From: Enterobacter sp. Cy-643
GTDB lineage: Bacteria > Pseudomonadota > Gammaproteobacteria > Enterobacterales > Enterobacteriaceae
Direction of reading: 5' to 3'
Length of the DNA: 64,000 nucleotides
Assembly (NCBI RefSeq): GCF_011752815.1
Contig: NZ_VWWV01000002.1
Location: 372,001-436,000, forward strand
The notes below the pieces were generated by a model. It ran no database searches. It was given only the letters and a program-made list of their open reading frames with translations, and had not been told where the DNA came from. A program made the translations under genes and the position numbers. Of the stretch, positions 47,061 to 58,401 are shown one piece after another; within the stretch, counting starts at the first letter, position 1, and the number at the start of each line of letters is the position of its first letter.

Positions 47061-48827
47061 ATGAATAAAACCCGTCAGCAAGAACTTAGCCTCTGGCTAA
47101 AACAGCAAAGTCTTATCTCTCGCCGTTGGCTCGGCCTGTCACGTCTGCTCGGTTTGCTCAGTGGCATACTGATTGTGGCCCAGGCCTGGCTGCTTGCCCG
47201 CATTCTCCAGCATATGATCATAGAAAATATTCCGCGTGAAGCATTGCTCATGCCGTTTATTTTACTGGTTTTAGTATTTGTGCTGCGCGCGTGGATTGTG
47301 TGGCTGAGGGAAAAGGTCGGATTCCACGCCGGGTTACACATTCGCCAGGAAATTCGCCGCCAGGTACTCGACAGATTACATCAGGCTGGCCCGGCCTGGA
47401 TTCAGGGCAAACCCGTGGGTAGCTGGGCAACGCTGGTGCTTGAACAAATAGAAGACATGCACGACTACTACGCGCGCTACCTGCCGCAGATGTCGCTGGC
47501 GGTCATGGTGCCTTTGCTGATTATTATTACCCTTTTCCCGATCAACTGGGCAGCCGCGCTCATTTTGCTGGGCACCGCGCCGCTTATCCCCATTTTCATG
47601 GCGCTGGTAGGCATGGGTGCAGCCGATGCAAACCGCCGTAATTTCCAGGCGCTGGCAAGACTCAGCGGCCATTTCCTCGATCGTCTTCGTGGGATGGAAA
47701 CTCTCCGCGTATTTAACCGCGGTGCAGCTGAAACCGAAAATATTCGCGCGGCAAGCCAGGACTTTCGCCAGCGCACCATGGAAGTGCTGCGTATGGCCTT
47801 CCTTTCTTCCGGTGTGCTGGAGTTTTTCGCTTCGTTATCTATCGCCGTGGTGGCCGTCTATTTCGGTTTCTCTTACCTTGGCGAACTGAATTTTGGCCAT
47901 TACGGCACTGGCGTGACTTTATTCGCTGGCTTCCTGGCACTCATTCTTGCACCTGAATTCTTCCAGCCGCTGCGCGATATGGGCACCTTCTATCATGCCA
48001 GGGCTCAGGCTGTGGGCGCGGCTGAGACGCTTAAAACCTTCCTCGACGCGCCGCTGCAAAACCCTGAGCAGGGAACCGTCCAGTTGTCCGGCAACGGGCC
48101 GTTCACGCTCGAAGCCCGCGAGATGACAATCTTATCCGCTGAAGGAAAAGTGTTGGCCGGTCCGCTGAATTTCATCCTTCCTGCAGGGCAGCGTGTGGCA
48201 CTGGTAGGCCAAAGCGGTGCGGGCAAAAGCTCCCTGTTGAATGTCCTGTCCGGCTTCTTGCCCTATCAGGGGCAGTTGCTGATCAATGGCGTCGAACTGG
48301 CACAGCTTTCATCTGAGTGGTGGCGCGCGCAGCTTAGCTGGGTGGGGCAAAATCCAGAACTACCGGCTACCACCCTGCGTGATAACGTACTTCTTGGAAT
48401 GCCAGACGCGGATAACGCGCGTTTGCAGGCAGCCCTGGATAAAGCCTCGGTGACAGAGTTCCTGTCGCAGTTGCCAGAAGGCATCGACACCCCAATCGGC
48501 GATCGGTCCATCCGCTTATCCGTGGGTCAGGCACAACGAGTGGCCGTTGCCCGAGCATTAATTTCACCTTGCGGTGTTTTACTGCTGGATGAACCTGCCG
48601 CAAGCCTGGACGCCCACAGCGAGCAGCGTGTAATGGAAGCGCTCACGCAAGCGTCCCGCCAACAAACCACGCTGATGGTGACTCACCAGTTGGACTACAT
48701 CAGCACCTGGGACCAAATTTGGGTGATGCGTAACGGGCAAATTGTTCAGCAAGGAAACTTCGCACAGCTTTCCGCTGTAGAAGGCCCCTTTGCTGTATTA
48801 CTGGCCAGCCGCCAGGAGGAGATTTAA
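47061..48827 (+). CDS. cydD: ABC exporter subunit CydD
   Basis: A 588-residue half-transporter, the same length as E. coli CydD: six membrane helices and a C-terminal nucleotide-binding domain with Walker A GQSGAGKSS, signature LSVGQAQRVAVARAL and Walker B VLLLDEPAASLD. With CydC it forms a heterodimer required for assembly of cytochrome bd and periplasmic c-type cytochromes. It exports cysteine and glutathione and has also been reported to move haem. The start ATG at 47061 (MNKTRQQELSLWLKQQS) matches E. coli; 24 in-frame codons before it include the trxB terminator region and are not used. Confidence 0.97.
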   Translation: MNKTRQQELSLWLKQQSLISRRWLGLSRLLGLLSGILIVAQAWLLARILQHMIIENIPREALLMPFILLVLVFVLRAWIVWLREKVGFHAGLHIRQEIRRQVLDRLHQAGPAWIQGKPVGSWATLVLEQIEDMHDYYARYLPQMSLAVMVPLLIIITLFPINWAAALILLGTAPLIPIFMALVGMGAADANRRNFQALARLSGHFLDRLRGMETLRVFNRGAAETENIRAASQDFRQRTMEVLRMAFLSSGVLEFFASLSIAVVAVYFGFSYLGELNFGHYGTGVTLFAGFLALILAPEFFQPLRDMGTFYHARAQAVGAAETLKTFLDAPLQNPEQGTVQLSGNGPFTLEAREMTILSAEGKVLAGPLNFILPAGQRVALVGQSGAGKSSLLNVLSGFLPYQGQLLINGVELAQLSSEWWRAQLSWVGQNPELPATTLRDNVLLGMPDADNARLQAALDKASVTEFLSQLPEGIDTPIGDRSIRLSVGQAQRVAVARALISPCGVLLLDEPAASLDAHSEQRVMEALTQASRQQTTLMVTHQLDYISTWDQIWVMRNGQIVQQGNFAQLSAVEGPFAVLLASRQEEI

Positions 48828-50548
48828 TGCGCGCATTGCTGCCTTATCTGGCGCTTTATCGTCGCCACAAATGGTTACTGTCTTTAGGGGTTGTTCTGGC
48901 GATTATCACTCTACTTGCCAGCATTGGACTGTTGACGCTCTCCGGCTGGTTCCTTTCTGCCTCGGCCGTAGTGGGCGTTGCCGGGCTCTACAGCTTTAAC
49001 TACATGCTGCCTGCAGCGGGCGTTCGCGGGGCGGCAATCACCCGCACGGCAGGCCGTTATTTTGAGCGTCTGGTCAGCCACGATGCCACCTTCCGCGTCC
49101 TGCAGCATTTGCGTGTTTCAACCTTTAGCAAGCTGCTGCCCCTCTCCCCTGCCGGGCTGGCGTGCTTTCGCCAGGGAGAATTACTCAATCGCGTAGTGGC
49201 AGACGTCGATACGCTAGATCACCTCTACTTGCGGGTTATTTCACCGCTCGTTGGCGCCTTTGTCGTTATCCTGGTGGTGACTTTTGGCCTGAGTTTTCTC
49301 GACACAACTCTGGCGTTAACGCTCGGAGGAATTTTACTCGTAACCCTGCTGCTTTTGCCGCCGCTGTTCTACCGCGCCGGGCAGCCAGCAGGGGAAGCGC
49401 TAACCGTTCAACGCGGTAACTATCGCCAGCAGCTCACCTCCTGGCTGCAAAGTCACGCGGAGTTAACCATTTTTGGCGCTGCAAATCGCGCGCGCGCGCA
49501 GTTAGATGCTACGGAAAGCAGCTGGCAGGAAGCGCAACGTCGCCAGGCTGAGTTAACCGCGCTGTCGCAGGCCGTCATGCTGCTCATCAGCGGCATTGCT
49601 GTGCTGACTATGCTGTGGATGGCATCCGCAGGCGTAGGTGACAACCCATCTCCCGGCGCGCTGATTGCCCTGTTCGTCTTTTGTGCCCTGGCAGCTTTTG
49701 AAGCGATGGCCCCGGTTACCGGCGCCTTTCAGCATCTTGGCCAGGTCATTGCCTCCGCGCTGCGCGTGACGCAAATCACCAGCCAGGTACCTGAAGTTAT
49801 TTTTCCTGAAGCAGAGCAGCCCGAGCAACATAAGGCGGCGCTGAACATTCTCGACCTGAACTTTACCTACCCAGGCCAGAAACATCCGGCATTGAAAAAT
49901 ATTTCACTGCGTGTCAGCCCAGGTCAACGAATCGCGATCCTTGGTAAAACCGGCTGTGGAAAATCGACTTTACTGCAGTTGCTGACGCGCGCATGGGATG
50001 CCCGGCAGGGCGAAATTCAACTGAACGGCATTGCCCTTAGCGATTTTGATGAAGCGACGCTGCGTAAAACGACGAGCGTTGTCCCGCAGCGCGTACACCT
50101 GTTTAGCGCCACGCTCCGCGATAACCTTCTACTGGCTTCTCCAGAGGCCAGCGATGCCCGGCTCAGTACCGCTCTGGCTCAGGTAGGGCTTGAAAAACTT
50201 CTGGAAGACGGCGGGCTTAATAGCTGGCTCGGCGAAGGTGGTCGTCAGCTTTCCGGCGGGGAGCTTCGCCGTCTTGCGATTGCCAGAGCAATACTGCATA
50301 ACGCCCCTCTTATGCTGCTGGATGAACCTACCGAAGGGCTGGATGCAGAAACAGAGCGCCAAATTCTTGATTTACTTACTGAAGTCACCAGGGATAAAAC
50401 GGTACTGATGGTCACTCACCGCCTGCGCGGTTTGAACGCTTTTGACAGCATAATTGTGATGGACAACGGGCAAATAATTGAGCAAGGTAATCACGCCGAA
50501 TTGATGGCGTCCGGCGGACGTTATTATCAATTTCGCCAGCGCCTGTAG
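48827..50548 (+). CDS. cydC: ABC exporter subunit CydC
   Basis: The 573-residue partner of CydD, the length of E. coli CydC. The membrane domain has six helices; Walker [10 protein letters not shown], signature [16 protein letters not shown] and Walker [13 protein letters not shown] are all canonical. Its ATG overlaps the cydD stop (TAATG), preceded by AGGAGG, so the two subunits are translationally coupled. The heterodimer lies in the inner membrane. aat follows 53 bp later. Confidence 0.97.
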   Translation: MRALLPYLALYRRHKWLLSLGVVLAIITLLASIGLLTLSGWFLSASAVVGVAGLYSFNYMLPAAGVRGAAITRTAGRYFERLVSHDATFRVLQHLRVSTFSKLLPLSPAGLACFRQGELLNRVVADVDTLDHLYLRVISPLVGAFVVILVVTFGLSFLDTTLALTLGGILLVTLLLLPPLFYRAGQPAGEALTVQRGNYRQQLTSWLQSHAELTIFGAANRARAQLDATESSWQEAQRRQAELTALSQAVMLLISGIAVLTMLWMASAGVGDNPSPGALIALFVFCALAAFEAMAPVTGAFQHLGQVIASALRVTQITSQVPEVIFPEAEQPEQHKAALNILDLNFTYPGQKHPALKNISLRVSPGQRIAILGKTGCGKSTLLQLLTRAWDARQGEIQLNGIALSDFDEATLRKTTSVVPQRVHLFSATLRDNLLLASPEASDARLSTALAQVGLEKLLEDGGLNSWLGEGGRQLSGGELRRLAIARAILHNAPLMLLDEPTEGLDAETERQILDLLTEVTRDKTVLMVTHRLRGLNAFDSIIVMDNGQIIEQGNHAELMASGGRYYQFRQRL

Positions 50549-50601
50549 GCGTTCCGAATAGACTATTATCAATTTATTATTGCTCTGGAGTATTGGCCGT
50601 C

Positions 50602-51297
50602 ATGCGCCTGGTACAGCTTTCTCGTGACTCGATTGCCTTTCCTTCGCCGGAAGGGGCGTTACGTGAACCTAATGGGTTGCTGGCGCTTGGCGGCGACCTG
50701 ACTCCCGCACGTCTGCTAATGGCCTATCAGCGAGGTATCTTCCCGTGGTTTTCTCCTGGCGATCCGATTTTGTGGTGGTCGCCCGATCCCCGCGCCATTC
50801 TTTACCCGGAGCAGTTCCACCTTAGCCGCAGCATGAAGCGCTTTCACCGCACTTCGCCTTATACCGTCACGCTCAACCATGCCTTTGAGCGAGTACTCTA
50901 CGGCTGCGCAAGCGACCGGAATGAAGGTACATGGATCACCGCAGACATTGTAGAAGCCTATTTACGACTGCATGAATTAGGCCATGCGCATTCCATTGAA
51001 GTATGGGACGGTAAAGAGCTGATAGGTGGTATGTACGGCGTGGCGCAGGGCGCATTATTTTGCGGCGAATCGATGTTTAGCCGCCGGGTGAATGCCTCCA
51101 AAACGGCATTGCTGGTTTTCTGCCAGCACTTTCTTCGCCACGGCGGCAAACTGATCGACTGCCAGGTATTAAATGAACACACGGCTTCCCTGGGCGTGAT
51201 TGAAATTCCCCGCAGGGAGTACCTGCAGGCATTAGCGGAACTTCGTCTACAGCACTTAGGTTCTCATTGCTGGGTTCCACAAACGCTGGAGCAATAA
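50602..51297 (+). CDS. aat: Leucyl/phenylalanyl-tRNA-protein transferase
   Basis: A 231-residue enzyme that adds Leu or Phe from aminoacyl-tRNA to N-terminal Arg or Lys of proteins, making N-end rule degrons for ClpS-ClpAP. Both ClpS and ClpA are encoded nearby. Conserved features are [29 protein letters not shown] (20 residues) and [20 protein letters not shown]. The ATG at 50602 is chosen, 11 bases after GGAG; a TTG three codons earlier is too close to that site. The C-terminus differs from E. coli. Confidence 0.95.
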   Translation: MRLVQLSRDSIAFPSPEGALREPNGLLALGGDLTPARLLMAYQRGIFPWFSPGDPILWWSPDPRAILYPEQFHLSRSMKRFHRTSPYTVTLNHAFERVLYGCASDRNEGTWITADIVEAYLRLHELGHAHSIEVWDGKELIGGMYGVAQGALFCGESMFSRRVNASKTALLVFCQHFLRHGGKLIDCQVLNEHTASLGVIEIPRREYLQALAELRLQHLGSHCWVPQTLEQ

Positions 51298-51324
51298 TGT
51301 TTAACAACACATTTTATGTGAGGG

Positions 51325-51333
51325 TGTTATAAT
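51325..51333 (+). promoter_or_regulatory. Extended -10 promoter for infA
   Basis: TGTTATAAT is a perfect extended -10 element 28 bp after the aat stop, predicting a start near 51340 and an infA leader of about 240 nt. The -35 side has no good hexamer. E. coli infA is known to have two promoters; the second was not identified. The rest of the 285-bp gap holds no gene. Confidence 0.5.
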
Positions 51334-51582
51334 TAGCGCCGCTAAGTGGCTTTTGCCTGATACCCCGCCATCGTTTGGGATTTATTGTTTAAGGGAATAC
51401 CCTCTCATTTATCTCTTTGCGCTCTTCATCGCAGACGTTGCCATGCGGCAAACCGGTAAGCAGCGGGTAATAAGCAAAATGCACTTTCACTGGTGATTTC
51501 ACCAACAATTCTTTACATGATAAGCGAACTTCGGCATTATCTTGCCGGTTCAAACTACGGTAGTGATACCCCAGAGGATTAG

Positions 51583-51801
<219 letters not shown>

Positions 51802-51854
51802 TAGTTTTTATTCCGCGGCCTGAGATGGGCGGCGTTGAGAGTTCGTGGTAATAG

Positions 51855-51887
51855 AAAGGCCGGGCAATGCCCGGCCTTTTTTATATC
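51855..51887 (+). terminator. Terminator after infA, first copy of a repeat
   Basis: AAAGGCCGGGC, loop AAT, GCCCGGCC followed by TTTTTTATATC. The stem is perfect, and it lies 53 bp after the infA stop. A second copy with one mismatch in 33 bp is at 52026-52058. Confidence 0.9.
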
Positions 51888-51947
51888 TCGAACTGCTGAT
51901 ACTCCCTGGTGAGAAAAGAAACATCAGACAGCTCGTTAAAAAACAGG

Positions 51948-51967
51948 AAAATCAATTTATTGATTTT
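51948..51967. repeat. Perfect 8-bp inverted repeat
   Basis: AAAATCAA, spacer TTTA, TTGATTTT. A symmetrical AT palindrome in the interval between the two terminator copies. It could be a protein-binding site or a hairpin; nothing else identifies it. Confidence 0.6.
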
Positions 51968-51980
51968 CGGCTGATAACCA

Positions 51981-52015
51981 CAAAGAGGGGAAAAAACACG
52001 TTTTTTCCCTCTTTG
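51981..52015. repeat. 35-bp imperfect inverted repeat
   Basis: CAAAGAGGGG A6 CACG T6 CCCTCTTTG: a 16-bp stem with one bulged G and a two-base loop. As RNA on either strand it would form a long hairpin with a U-rich arm. It lies 10 bp before the second terminator copy. Confidence 0.7.
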
Positions 52016-52025
52016 CCAGCAACTT

Positions 52026-52058
52026 AAAGGCCGGACAATGCCCGGCCTTTTTTATATC
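52026..52058 (+). terminator. Second copy of the infA terminator
   Basis: AAAGGCCGGACAATGCCCGG followed by CC and six T bases; 32 of 33 bp equal the copy at 51855-51887, and the one change leaves an A-C mismatch in the stem. Its T tract is on the plus strand, so it points the wrong way for clpA and would end a plus-strand RNA, yet no gene lies between the copies. Confidence 0.75.
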
Positions 52059-52069
52059 CTCAGCCAGCG

Positions 52070-54343
52070 CTAGTGCGCGGCCTCCGGCTTGTGCTTCTGC
52101 GCACTCGCAAAGTTGAAGGTCAACTGCTGCTGGTCTTTATCCAGCGCAACCGTAACCTGCCCACCGTCAACAAGAGTGCCGAACAGCAGTTCGTTGGCCA
52201 ACGGTTTTTTCAGGCTGTCCTGGATAACACGTGCCATTGGGCGAGCGCCCATCGCACGGTCATACCCCTTCTCAGCCAGCCAGTCACGCGCTTCCTGGCT
52301 AACTTCCAGCGAAACACCTTTCTGATCCAACTGTACCTGGAGCTCGACAATAAACTTATCCACCACCTGATGAATCACCTCGGTGGAGAGGTGGTTGAAC
52401 CAGATAATGTTGTCGAGACGGTTACGGAACTCCGGCGTAAAGATCTTTTTGATCTCTTCCATCGCATCGGTGCTGTTGTCCTGGCGGATAAGCCCGATAG
52501 ATTTACGTTCGGTTTCCCGTACCCCGGCGTTGGTGGTCATCACCAGAATCACGTTGCGGAAGTCCGCCTTGCGTCCGTTGTTATCGGTCAGCGTGCCGTT
52601 GTCCATCACCTGCAGCAGCAGGTTAAAGACATCCGGGTGTGCCTTTTCGATCTCATCAAGCAGCAGAACCGCGTGCGGATGCTTAATCACCGCGTCCGTA
52701 AGCAGCCCGCCCTGATCGAAACCAACATAGCCTGGAGGGGCGCCAATCAGGCGGCTCACGGTATGGCGTTCCATATACTCGGACATGTCAAAGCGCAGCA
52801 GCTCAATGCCCAGCGACTTCGCCAATTGTACCGTGACTTCCGTCTTACCAACCCCAGTAGGGCCAGCGAACAGGAACGAACCAACCGGCTTATGATCTTG
52901 CCCCAAGCCGGCGCGGCTCATTTTGATCGCTTCGGTCAACGCTTCAATCGCTTTGTCCTGGCCAAACACCAGCATTTTCAGGCGATCGCCCAGGCTTTTC
53001 AGCGTATCGCGATCGCTCGCGGAAACGCTTTTTTCCGGGATGCGCGCAATGCGGGCGACTACGGTTTCGATGTCAGCCACATTGACGGTTTTCTTACGCT
53101 TGCTGACCGGCATCAGGCGGCTACGTGCGCCCGCCTCATCAATCACGTCAATAGCCTTATCCGGCAGATGTCTGTCATTGATGTATTTCACCGCCAGCTC
53201 AACCGCCGCGCGAATCGCCTTCGCGGTATAGCGAACGTCGTGGTGCGCTTCGTATTTCGGTTTCAGTCCGTTGATGATCTGCACCGTTTCTTCAACGCTT
53301 GGCTCAGTAATATCAATCTTCTGGAAGCGGCGCGCCAGGGCGCGATCTTTTTCGAAGATGTTGCTGAACTCCTGATAAGTCGTCGAGCCAATCACCCTAA
53401 TTTTACCGCCGGAAAGCAGCGGTTTAATCAGGTTAGCGGCATCGACCTGGCCACCGGAAGCTGCGCCCGCGCCAATGATGGTGTGAATTTCATCGATAAA
53501 CAGGATGCTATTTTGATCCTGCTCGAGCTGTTTCAGCAGCGCTTTAAAACGTTTTTCAAAATCACCGCGGTATTTGGTACCGGCCAGCAGAGAACCGATA
53601 TCCAGCGAGTAGATAGTGCAGTCGGCCATGACTTCCGGCACATCACCCTGCACGATCCTCCACGCCAGTCCTTCGGCAATAGCCGTTTTACCCACGCCTG
53701 ATTCACCGACCAGCAGCGGGTTATTTTTACGACGACGGCACAGAACCTGGATAGCGCGTTCCAGCTCTTTATCGCGGCCAATCAGCGGATCAATTCCGCC
53801 CACGCGCGCAAGCTGATTAAGATTGGTGGTGAAGTTTTCCATACGTTCCTCCCCGCCGGCTTGCTCTTCGTTGACCGGGTTTTCAGAGCCCGATGACTGA
53901 TTCGGTTCGTCTTTACGCGTGCCGTGAGAGATAAAGTTCACCACGTCGAGGCGGCTCACTTCATGTTTACGCAGCAGATAGGCTGCCTGGGATTCCTGTT
54001 CGCTGAAAATGGCCACCAGCACGTTGGCACCGGTGACTTCGCTGCGCCCGGAGGATTGAACGTGGAAAACCGCTCGCTGCAGCACACGCTGGAAGCTGAG
54101 CGTCGGCTGCGTGTCGCGCTCTTCAACGTTTGGTGGCAGGACCGGCGTAGTTTGTTCGATGAAGGCTTCGAGTTCCTGCCGCAGCGCCACCATATCCACA
54201 GAACACGCTTCCAGCGCTTCGCGGGCAGATGGGTTACTGAGCAATGCCAGTAACAGATGCTCGACGGTCATAAACTCATGTCGGTGCTCGCGCGCTCTGG
54301 CGAAAGCCATATTTAAACTGAGTTCCAGTTCTTGATTGAGCAT
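52070..54343 (-). CDS. clpA: ClpA, ATPase subunit of ClpAP protease
   Basis: A 757-residue AAA+ unfoldase (E. coli 758). It has an N-terminal Clp_N double repeat that docks ClpS, a first ATPase with Walker A GESGVGKT near 213-220, a second with GPTGVGKT near 494-501, and the ClpP-binding IGL loop in [10 protein letters not shown]. It unfolds ssrA-tagged and N-end rule substrates and feeds them to ClpP. The ATG at 54343 has GGAGG six bases upstream; a GTG two codons earlier would leave no room for that site. It lies 27 bp after clpS. Confidence 0.97.
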   Translation of the reverse strand: MLNQELELSLNMAFARAREHRHEFMTVEHLLLALLSNPSAREALEACSVDMVALRQELEAFIEQTTPVLPPNVEERDTQPTLSFQRVLQRAVFHVQSSGRSEVTGANVLVAIFSEQESQAAYLLRKHEVSRLDVVNFISHGTRKDEPNQSSGSENPVNEEQAGGEERMENFTTNLNQLARVGGIDPLIGRDKELERAIQVLCRRRKNNPLLVGESGVGKTAIAEGLAWRIVQGDVPEVMADCTIYSLDIGSLLAGTKYRGDFEKRFKALLKQLEQDQNSILFIDEIHTIIGAGAASGGQVDAANLIKPLLSGGKIRVIGSTTYQEFSNIFEKDRALARRFQKIDITEPSVEETVQIINGLKPKYEAHHDVRYTAKAIRAAVELAVKYINDRHLPDKAIDVIDEAGARSRLMPVSKRKKTVNVADIETVVARIARIPEKSVSASDRDTLKSLGDRLKMLVFGQDKAIEALTEAIKMSRAGLGQDHKPVGSFLFAGPTGVGKTEVTVQLAKSLGIELLRFDMSEYMERHTVSRLIGAPPGYVGFDQGGLLTDAVIKHPHAVLLLDEIEKAHPDVFNLLLQVMDNGTLTDNNGRKADFRNVILVMTTNAGVRETERKSIGLIRQDNSTDAMEEIKKIFTPEFRNRLDNIIWFNHLSTEVIHQVVDKFIVELQVQLDQKGVSLEVSQEARDWLAEKGYDRAMGARPMARVIQDSLKKPLANELLFGTLVDGGQVTVALDKDQQQLTFNFASAQKHKPEAAH

Positions 54344-54370
54344 AGGCACCTCCCCAAATTATCGGCCTTG

Positions 54371-54691
54371 TCAGGCTTTTTCTAGCGTACACAGCAACGG
54401 GTACTCGTTCTCCCTTGCATACTGGTTCACTAACGCCACTTTGGTTTCCGCTACTTCTGCAGTAAAGATGCCACAGATAGCTTTACCCTGATAGTGAACC
54501 GTGAGCATTAACTGCGTGGCACGTTCAACATCATAAGAAAAGAACTTTTGCAGTACGTCAATAACAAATTCCATTGGCGTGTAGTCATCGTTCATCAGTA
54601 TAACTTTATACATGGAAGGCGGTTTTAGCGTTTCGCGCAGTTTATCCACCGCCATTTGGTCAAAGTCCAACCAGTCGTTCGTCTTACCCAT
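54371..54691 (-). CDS. clpS: ClpS adaptor (N-recognin)
   Basis: A 106-residue adaptor, the same length as E. coli ClpS. The N-terminal tail ([12 protein letters not shown]) enters the ClpA pore, and the core [20 protein letters not shown] forms the pocket for N-terminal Leu, Phe, Tyr or Trp. It delivers N-end rule substrates to ClpAP and blocks ssrA degradation. It lies immediately upstream of clpA and diverges from cspD. Confidence 0.97.
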   Translation of the reverse strand: MGKTNDWLDFDQMAVDKLRETLKPPSMYKVILMNDDYTPMEFVIDVLQKFFSYDVERATQLMLTVHYQGKAICGIFTAEVAETKVALVNQYARENEYPLLCTLEKA

Positions 54692-55014
54692 TGCGATTAA
54701 TCATCGTTTGTTGAAGCCCAACATACTGTCAGGCAAGGCCTTATATTGAGTGTAATACGCTTTTCGCAAACGTATGACAACGTATTCGATCCCGTGACGA
54801 ATCTCCGTAAGCGAGCTACATCACATTAATAGCAATAGCGTTAACTGCTTCAAATTTTTGACTCATTGTTGCCTTACCTGCCCCGCCAGACGCTTGACGC
54901 AGTGTATAAAATATCTACATTGTAGCGGGGTGAGTTGGCGAGGTTTTGAACAGCCCGCCCTTACCCACCGGTTGATTCCATCTCACTATTAAGAGTCACG
55001 AAGGATGTCGAAGC
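54692..55014. other. clpS-cspD divergent intergenic region
   Basis: A 323-bp non-coding stretch carrying the cspD promoter (54894-54921) and an untranslated leader of about 87 nt. The clpS promoter must also lie here, but I could not define it. No other feature was recognised. Confidence 0.6.
54894..54921 (+). promoter_or_regulatory. Sigma-70 promoter of cspD
   Basis: TTGACG (54894-54899), 16-bp spacer, TACATT (54916-54921), predicting a start near 54928. E. coli cspD is induced in stationary phase and by starvation rather than cold; nothing in this promoter explains that directly. Confidence 0.55.
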
Positions 55015-55236
55015 ATGGAGACGGGTACAGTTAAATGGTTCAATAACGCCAAAGGGTTCGGTTTCATCTGCCCGGAAGGCGGCGGCGAAGACATCTTCGC
55101 TCACTACTCCACCATTCAAATGGATGGATACAGAACGTTAAAAGCCGGACAGCTTGTCAGGTTTGATGTACATCAGGGACCTAAAGGCAACCATGCCAGC
55201 CTGATCGTTCCCCACGAAGTGGAAGCGGTCGCGTAG
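55015..55236 (+). CDS. cspD: Cold-shock-like protein CspD
   Basis: A 73-residue single-domain cold-shock protein (E. coli 74). RNP1-like KGFGFICPEGGG and RNP2-like EDIFAHYS bind single-stranded nucleic acid. In E. coli CspD is made in stationary phase, inhibits DNA replication and is a toxin linked to persistence. Unlike CspA, it dimerises. It diverges from clpS, as in E. coli. Confidence 0.96.
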   Translation: METGTVKWFNNAKGFGFICPEGGGEDIFAHYSTIQMDGYRTLKAGQLVRFDVHQGPKGNHASLIVPHEVEAVA

Positions 55237-55268
55237 TTTCCCCATTAATTGTGTACATCCCGCAAATA

Positions 55269-55297
55269 AAATGCCAGCCCATAAGGCTGGCATTTTT
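55269..55297. terminator. Bidirectional terminator between cspD and macB
   Basis: ATGCCAGCC, loop CATAA, GGCTGGCAT followed by TTTT; on the minus strand the tail is TTTATTTG. It sits between the convergent genes cspD and macB, 33 and 18 bp from their stops. Confidence 0.88.
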
Positions 55298-55314
55298 ATG
55301 ACCAACCGCCGGGA

Positions 55315-57261
55315 TTACTCACGGGCTAATGCATCGATAGGGTTCAGGCGCGCCGCATTTCTGGCCGGCAACCAGCCAAAGAGGACGCCCGTTGCCGTGG
55401 AGCAACCAAACGCGGTCAGCAGCGCCACCGGCGAGAAACCTATCTGCCAGCCCGGCAGCACCAGCTGCAGTGTGAACGCGATAATCAGCGACAGCGATAT
55501 CCCAAGCGCACCACCGACCAGGCAAACCAGCACCGCCTCAATTAAAAACTGCTGTAGTACATCGCTGGCTCGCGCACCCACCGCCATACGAATACCGATC
55601 TCTTTGGTCCGTTCAGTGACCGACACCAGCATAATATTCATGACACCAATCCCTCCAACCAACAGCGAAATAACGGCCACCAGCGTCAGGAACATCTGAA
55701 GAGTACGTGTGGTCTTTTCCGCCGTTTTCAACAGCCCGTCCATGTTATAGGTGAAAAAGTCTTTCTTGCCATGACGCAGCGACAGCAGACGATTAAGCTG
55801 CTGCTCGGCTTCGTGACTGTCATACCCTTCTTTAACACGGACAGTTATCGAGTTGAGCCAGCTCTGCCCCATCACACGCCCGGCCATCGTGTTATACGGC
55901 AGCCAGACGCGCAGCACTTTGCTGCTGCCGAACATCGACTGTTTCTCTTCCGCCACGCCAATCACCGTGGCGGGCATATTGCCCACCAGCACAACCTCCC
56001 CGACAACATCACTTTTGTTCGGGAAAAGCTGTCTTTTGCTGTTGGCATCCAGCACCACAACCTGCGCCCGCCCCTGCATCTGCTCATCGTTAAAGCTTGC
56101 GCCCTGGCTCATGGTCATGCCGTAAACATCAAAATAGTCGCCGCTGACGCCATTGACGCTCGCCGCCGCATCCACATTGCCGTAGCGAAGGCGTAAATTG
56201 CTGGAAATAGAAGGCGTGGCCGAACTCACCCAGGGCTGCTGGCCAATCGCCAGCAAATCATCATATTTTAATGCTTGCTGGAACTGCGGATTATCATCAC
56301 CAAAATCTTTACCAGGGTAGACATCGATCGTATTGGTGCCAATGGAGCGAATATCCTCCAGCACCATCTGCTTGGCGGCATCGCCCACCACGACAATGGA
56401 GACCACCGAGGCAATACCAATAATAATGCCAAGCATGGTCAGCAACGTGCGCATCTTGTTCGCGGCCATCGCCAGCCAGGCCATGCCGAGCGCCTCGCGA
56501 AAGCTACTGATAACTTGCTGTATTGACGAGCCGCGCCGAAGCGTTTGATTTTCAACCCTTCGCGCCGCAGGCTGATGAACAGGCGGAGGGTTATTGATAA
56601 TTTCTCCGTCGCGAATTTCGATAATACGCTGAGCCTGTGCCGCCACGGTCGGATCGTGAGTCACGATAATCACCGTATGCCCGCGCTCGCACAGCTGCTT
56701 CAGCGTAGCCATCACTTCTTCACCGGAATGGCTGTCCAGCGCGCCCGTAGGCTCATCCGCCAAAATCACCTGGCCACCGTTCATCAACGCACGGGCAATA
56801 CTGACGCGCTGCTGTTGCCCCCCCGAAAGCTGCGAAGGAAGATACTCAACCCGCTCCTTTAGCCCAAGACGCCCAAGTAACTCATGCGCACGCTGCTGAC
56901 GCTCGGCTCTCGTTGTCCCGGCGTACACCGCAGGGACTTCAACATTTTGAGAAGCGTTGAGGTGAGAAAGCAGATGATAACGCTGGAAGATAAAGCCGAA
57001 ATGCTCGCGACGCAGCGTCGCCAGCGCATCGTTATCCAGCCCCGACACATCCACGCCCGCCACTTTATAGCTGCCGCTGCTGGGTTTATCCAGGCAACCG
57101 AGGATGTTCATTAGCGTCGATTTACCGGAACCGGACGCGCCGACAATCGCCACCATCTCCCCGGCTTCAATCGTCAGGCTGATGCCTTTTAGCACCTCGA
57201 TCTGCTCTTCGCCTGAAGGGTAGCTGCGGCGAATGTCCTTTAGTTCAAGCAGCGCGGTCAT
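55315..57261 (-). CDS. macB: MacB, ABC subunit of the MacAB-TolC exporter
   Basis: A 648-residue protein, the same length as E. coli MacB. The nucleotide-binding domain is at the N-terminus (Walker [10 protein letters not shown] near 40-48, signature [15 protein letters not shown], Walker [13 protein letters not shown]). One membrane helix, a large periplasmic domain and three C-terminal helices (FtsX-like) follow. It expels macrolides, enterotoxin and other substrates through TolC as a mechanotransmission pump. It overlaps macA by 4 bp. Confidence 0.97.
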   Translation of the reverse strand: MTALLELKDIRRSYPSGEEQIEVLKGISLTIEAGEMVAIVGASGSGKSTLMNILGCLDKPSSGSYKVAGVDVSGLDNDALATLRREHFGFIFQRYHLLSHLNASQNVEVPAVYAGTTRAERQQRAHELLGRLGLKERVEYLPSQLSGGQQQRVSIARALMNGGQVILADEPTGALDSHSGEEVMATLKQLCERGHTVIIVTHDPTVAAQAQRIIEIRDGEIINNPPPVHQPAARRVENQTLRRGSSIQQVISSFREALGMAWLAMAANKMRTLLTMLGIIIGIASVVSIVVVGDAAKQMVLEDIRSIGTNTIDVYPGKDFGDDNPQFQQALKYDDLLAIGQQPWVSSATPSISSNLRLRYGNVDAAASVNGVSGDYFDVYGMTMSQGASFNDEQMQGRAQVVVLDANSKRQLFPNKSDVVGEVVLVGNMPATVIGVAEEKQSMFGSSKVLRVWLPYNTMAGRVMGQSWLNSITVRVKEGYDSHEAEQQLNRLLSLRHGKKDFFTYNMDGLLKTAEKTTRTLQMFLTLVAVISLLVGGIGVMNIMLVSVTERTKEIGIRMAVGARASDVLQQFLIEAVLVCLVGGALGISLSLIIAFTLQLVLPGWQIGFSPVALLTAFGCSTATGVLFGWLPARNAARLNPIDALARE

Positions 57262-58373
57262 TTGCTGCTCCCGGCATTGGCGCGACCAGTCACCACCTCT
57301 TCGCCTTCTTCCAGCCCGTTAACGACCTGAACCTGCGTGTCGTTACGCACACCGATAGTTATCTCACGGGTTTTGGTTTCCCCATTGCGCAGCACCGTGA
57401 TGTTATAGCGATTATCACCACTCGGTTCACCCAGCGCGGCCAGCGGAATCGTCAGCACATCTTTTACGCCGCCGAGTTGAATATGCACCTGAGCAGTCAT
57501 ATCCAGACGCAGAATGCCTTTCGGATTCGGCACCTCAAAACGCGCATTATAGAAAATGGCCTCATTGACTTTGTCTGGCGTCGGCAGGATATCTTTCAGC
57601 ACGCCTTCATAGCGCGTCGTCGGGTCGCCAAGTACCGTAAACCAGGCTTTCTGGCCCGGTTTGAGATGGATAACATCGGCTTCGGAGACCTGAGCTTTCA
57701 CGAGCATCGTGCTTAAATCAGCCAGCGTCAGAATATTTGGTGCCTGCTGTGCGGCAATGACGGTTTGCCCCTGCAGCGTCGTTATCTGCGTCACTTCCCC
57801 CGCCATTGGCGCGACGATGCGGGTGAACTCGAGGTTGGTTTTTGCGGTGCTCAAAGAGGCCTGATTGCGCTTGATTTGAGCATCAATGGTGCCGATCTGC
57901 GCCTCTTTTACCGCCAAATCGGTTGCCGCCTTATCCAGATCCTGGCGAGACACTGCCTGGGTTTTTGCCAGCGCCTGCTGGCGAGAGAGCGTCACCGCGG
58001 CAAGCTTACTTTCGGCTACGGACTGCATGCGCTGGGCCCGTAACTCCATCAGCGTGGCTTCAACCTCTTTGACCTGGTTTTCAGCCTGTTCGGGATCGAT
58101 AACCCCCAAAAGCTGATCTTTTTTTACTTTATCGCCGATGCTAACCGACAGCGTTTTTAACTGCCCGCTCACCTGCGCCCCGACGTCGACTTTGCGCACG
58201 GCATCGAGCTTTCCGGTGGCCAGAACGCTTTGCTGAAGCGAAGACTTACGCACAATCATCGTTTGATATTGCGGGGCTGGCACATGCAAAAACTGCCAAA
58301 GCCAGAGGAAAAATATCACCACCACCAGCGCGTAAAGCCAATAACGCTTTTTAAATTTTCCCTTAATTTTCAT
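57258..58373 (-). CDS. macA: MacA, periplasmic adaptor of MacAB-TolC
   Basis: A 371-residue membrane fusion protein, the length of E. coli MacA. An N-terminal helix ([19 protein letters not shown]) anchors it. The lipoyl halves, a coiled-coil hairpin (about 95-180, [20 protein letters not shown]) that meets TolC, and a beta-barrel follow. It stimulates MacB ATPase. The ATG overlaps nothing upstream and has AGGA. A perfect PhoP box lies 29 bp upstream on the same strand; in Salmonella macAB is reported to be repressed by PhoP. Confidence 0.96.
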   Translation of the reverse strand: MKIKGKFKKRYWLYALVVVIFFLWLWQFLHVPAPQYQTMIVRKSSLQQSVLATGKLDAVRKVDVGAQVSGQLKTLSVSIGDKVKKDQLLGVIDPEQAENQVKEVEATLMELRAQRMQSVAESKLAAVTLSRQQALAKTQAVSRQDLDKAATDLAVKEAQIGTIDAQIKRNQASLSTAKTNLEFTRIVAPMAGEVTQITTLQGQTVIAAQQAPNILTLADLSTMLVKAQVSEADVIHLKPGQKAWFTVLGDPTTRYEGVLKDILPTPDKVNEAIFYNARFEVPNPKGILRLDMTAQVHIQLGGVKDVLTIPLAALGEPSGDNRYNITVLRNGETKTREITIGVRNDTQVQVVNGLEEGEEVVTGRANAGSSK

Positions 58374-58401
58374 ATAAATCCTGAAATAGCTAACGCATGA
58401 T

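Noticed and set aside
51802-52069. tRNA-Ser gene expected between infA and clpA
   Set aside because: Read on both strands for the acceptor stem, the long variable arm and GGTTCGAATC-type T loop; none is present.
52073-53701. Open frame of 542 codons on the plus strand opposite clpA
   Set aside because: Shadow of clpA, whose protein sequence is unmistakable.
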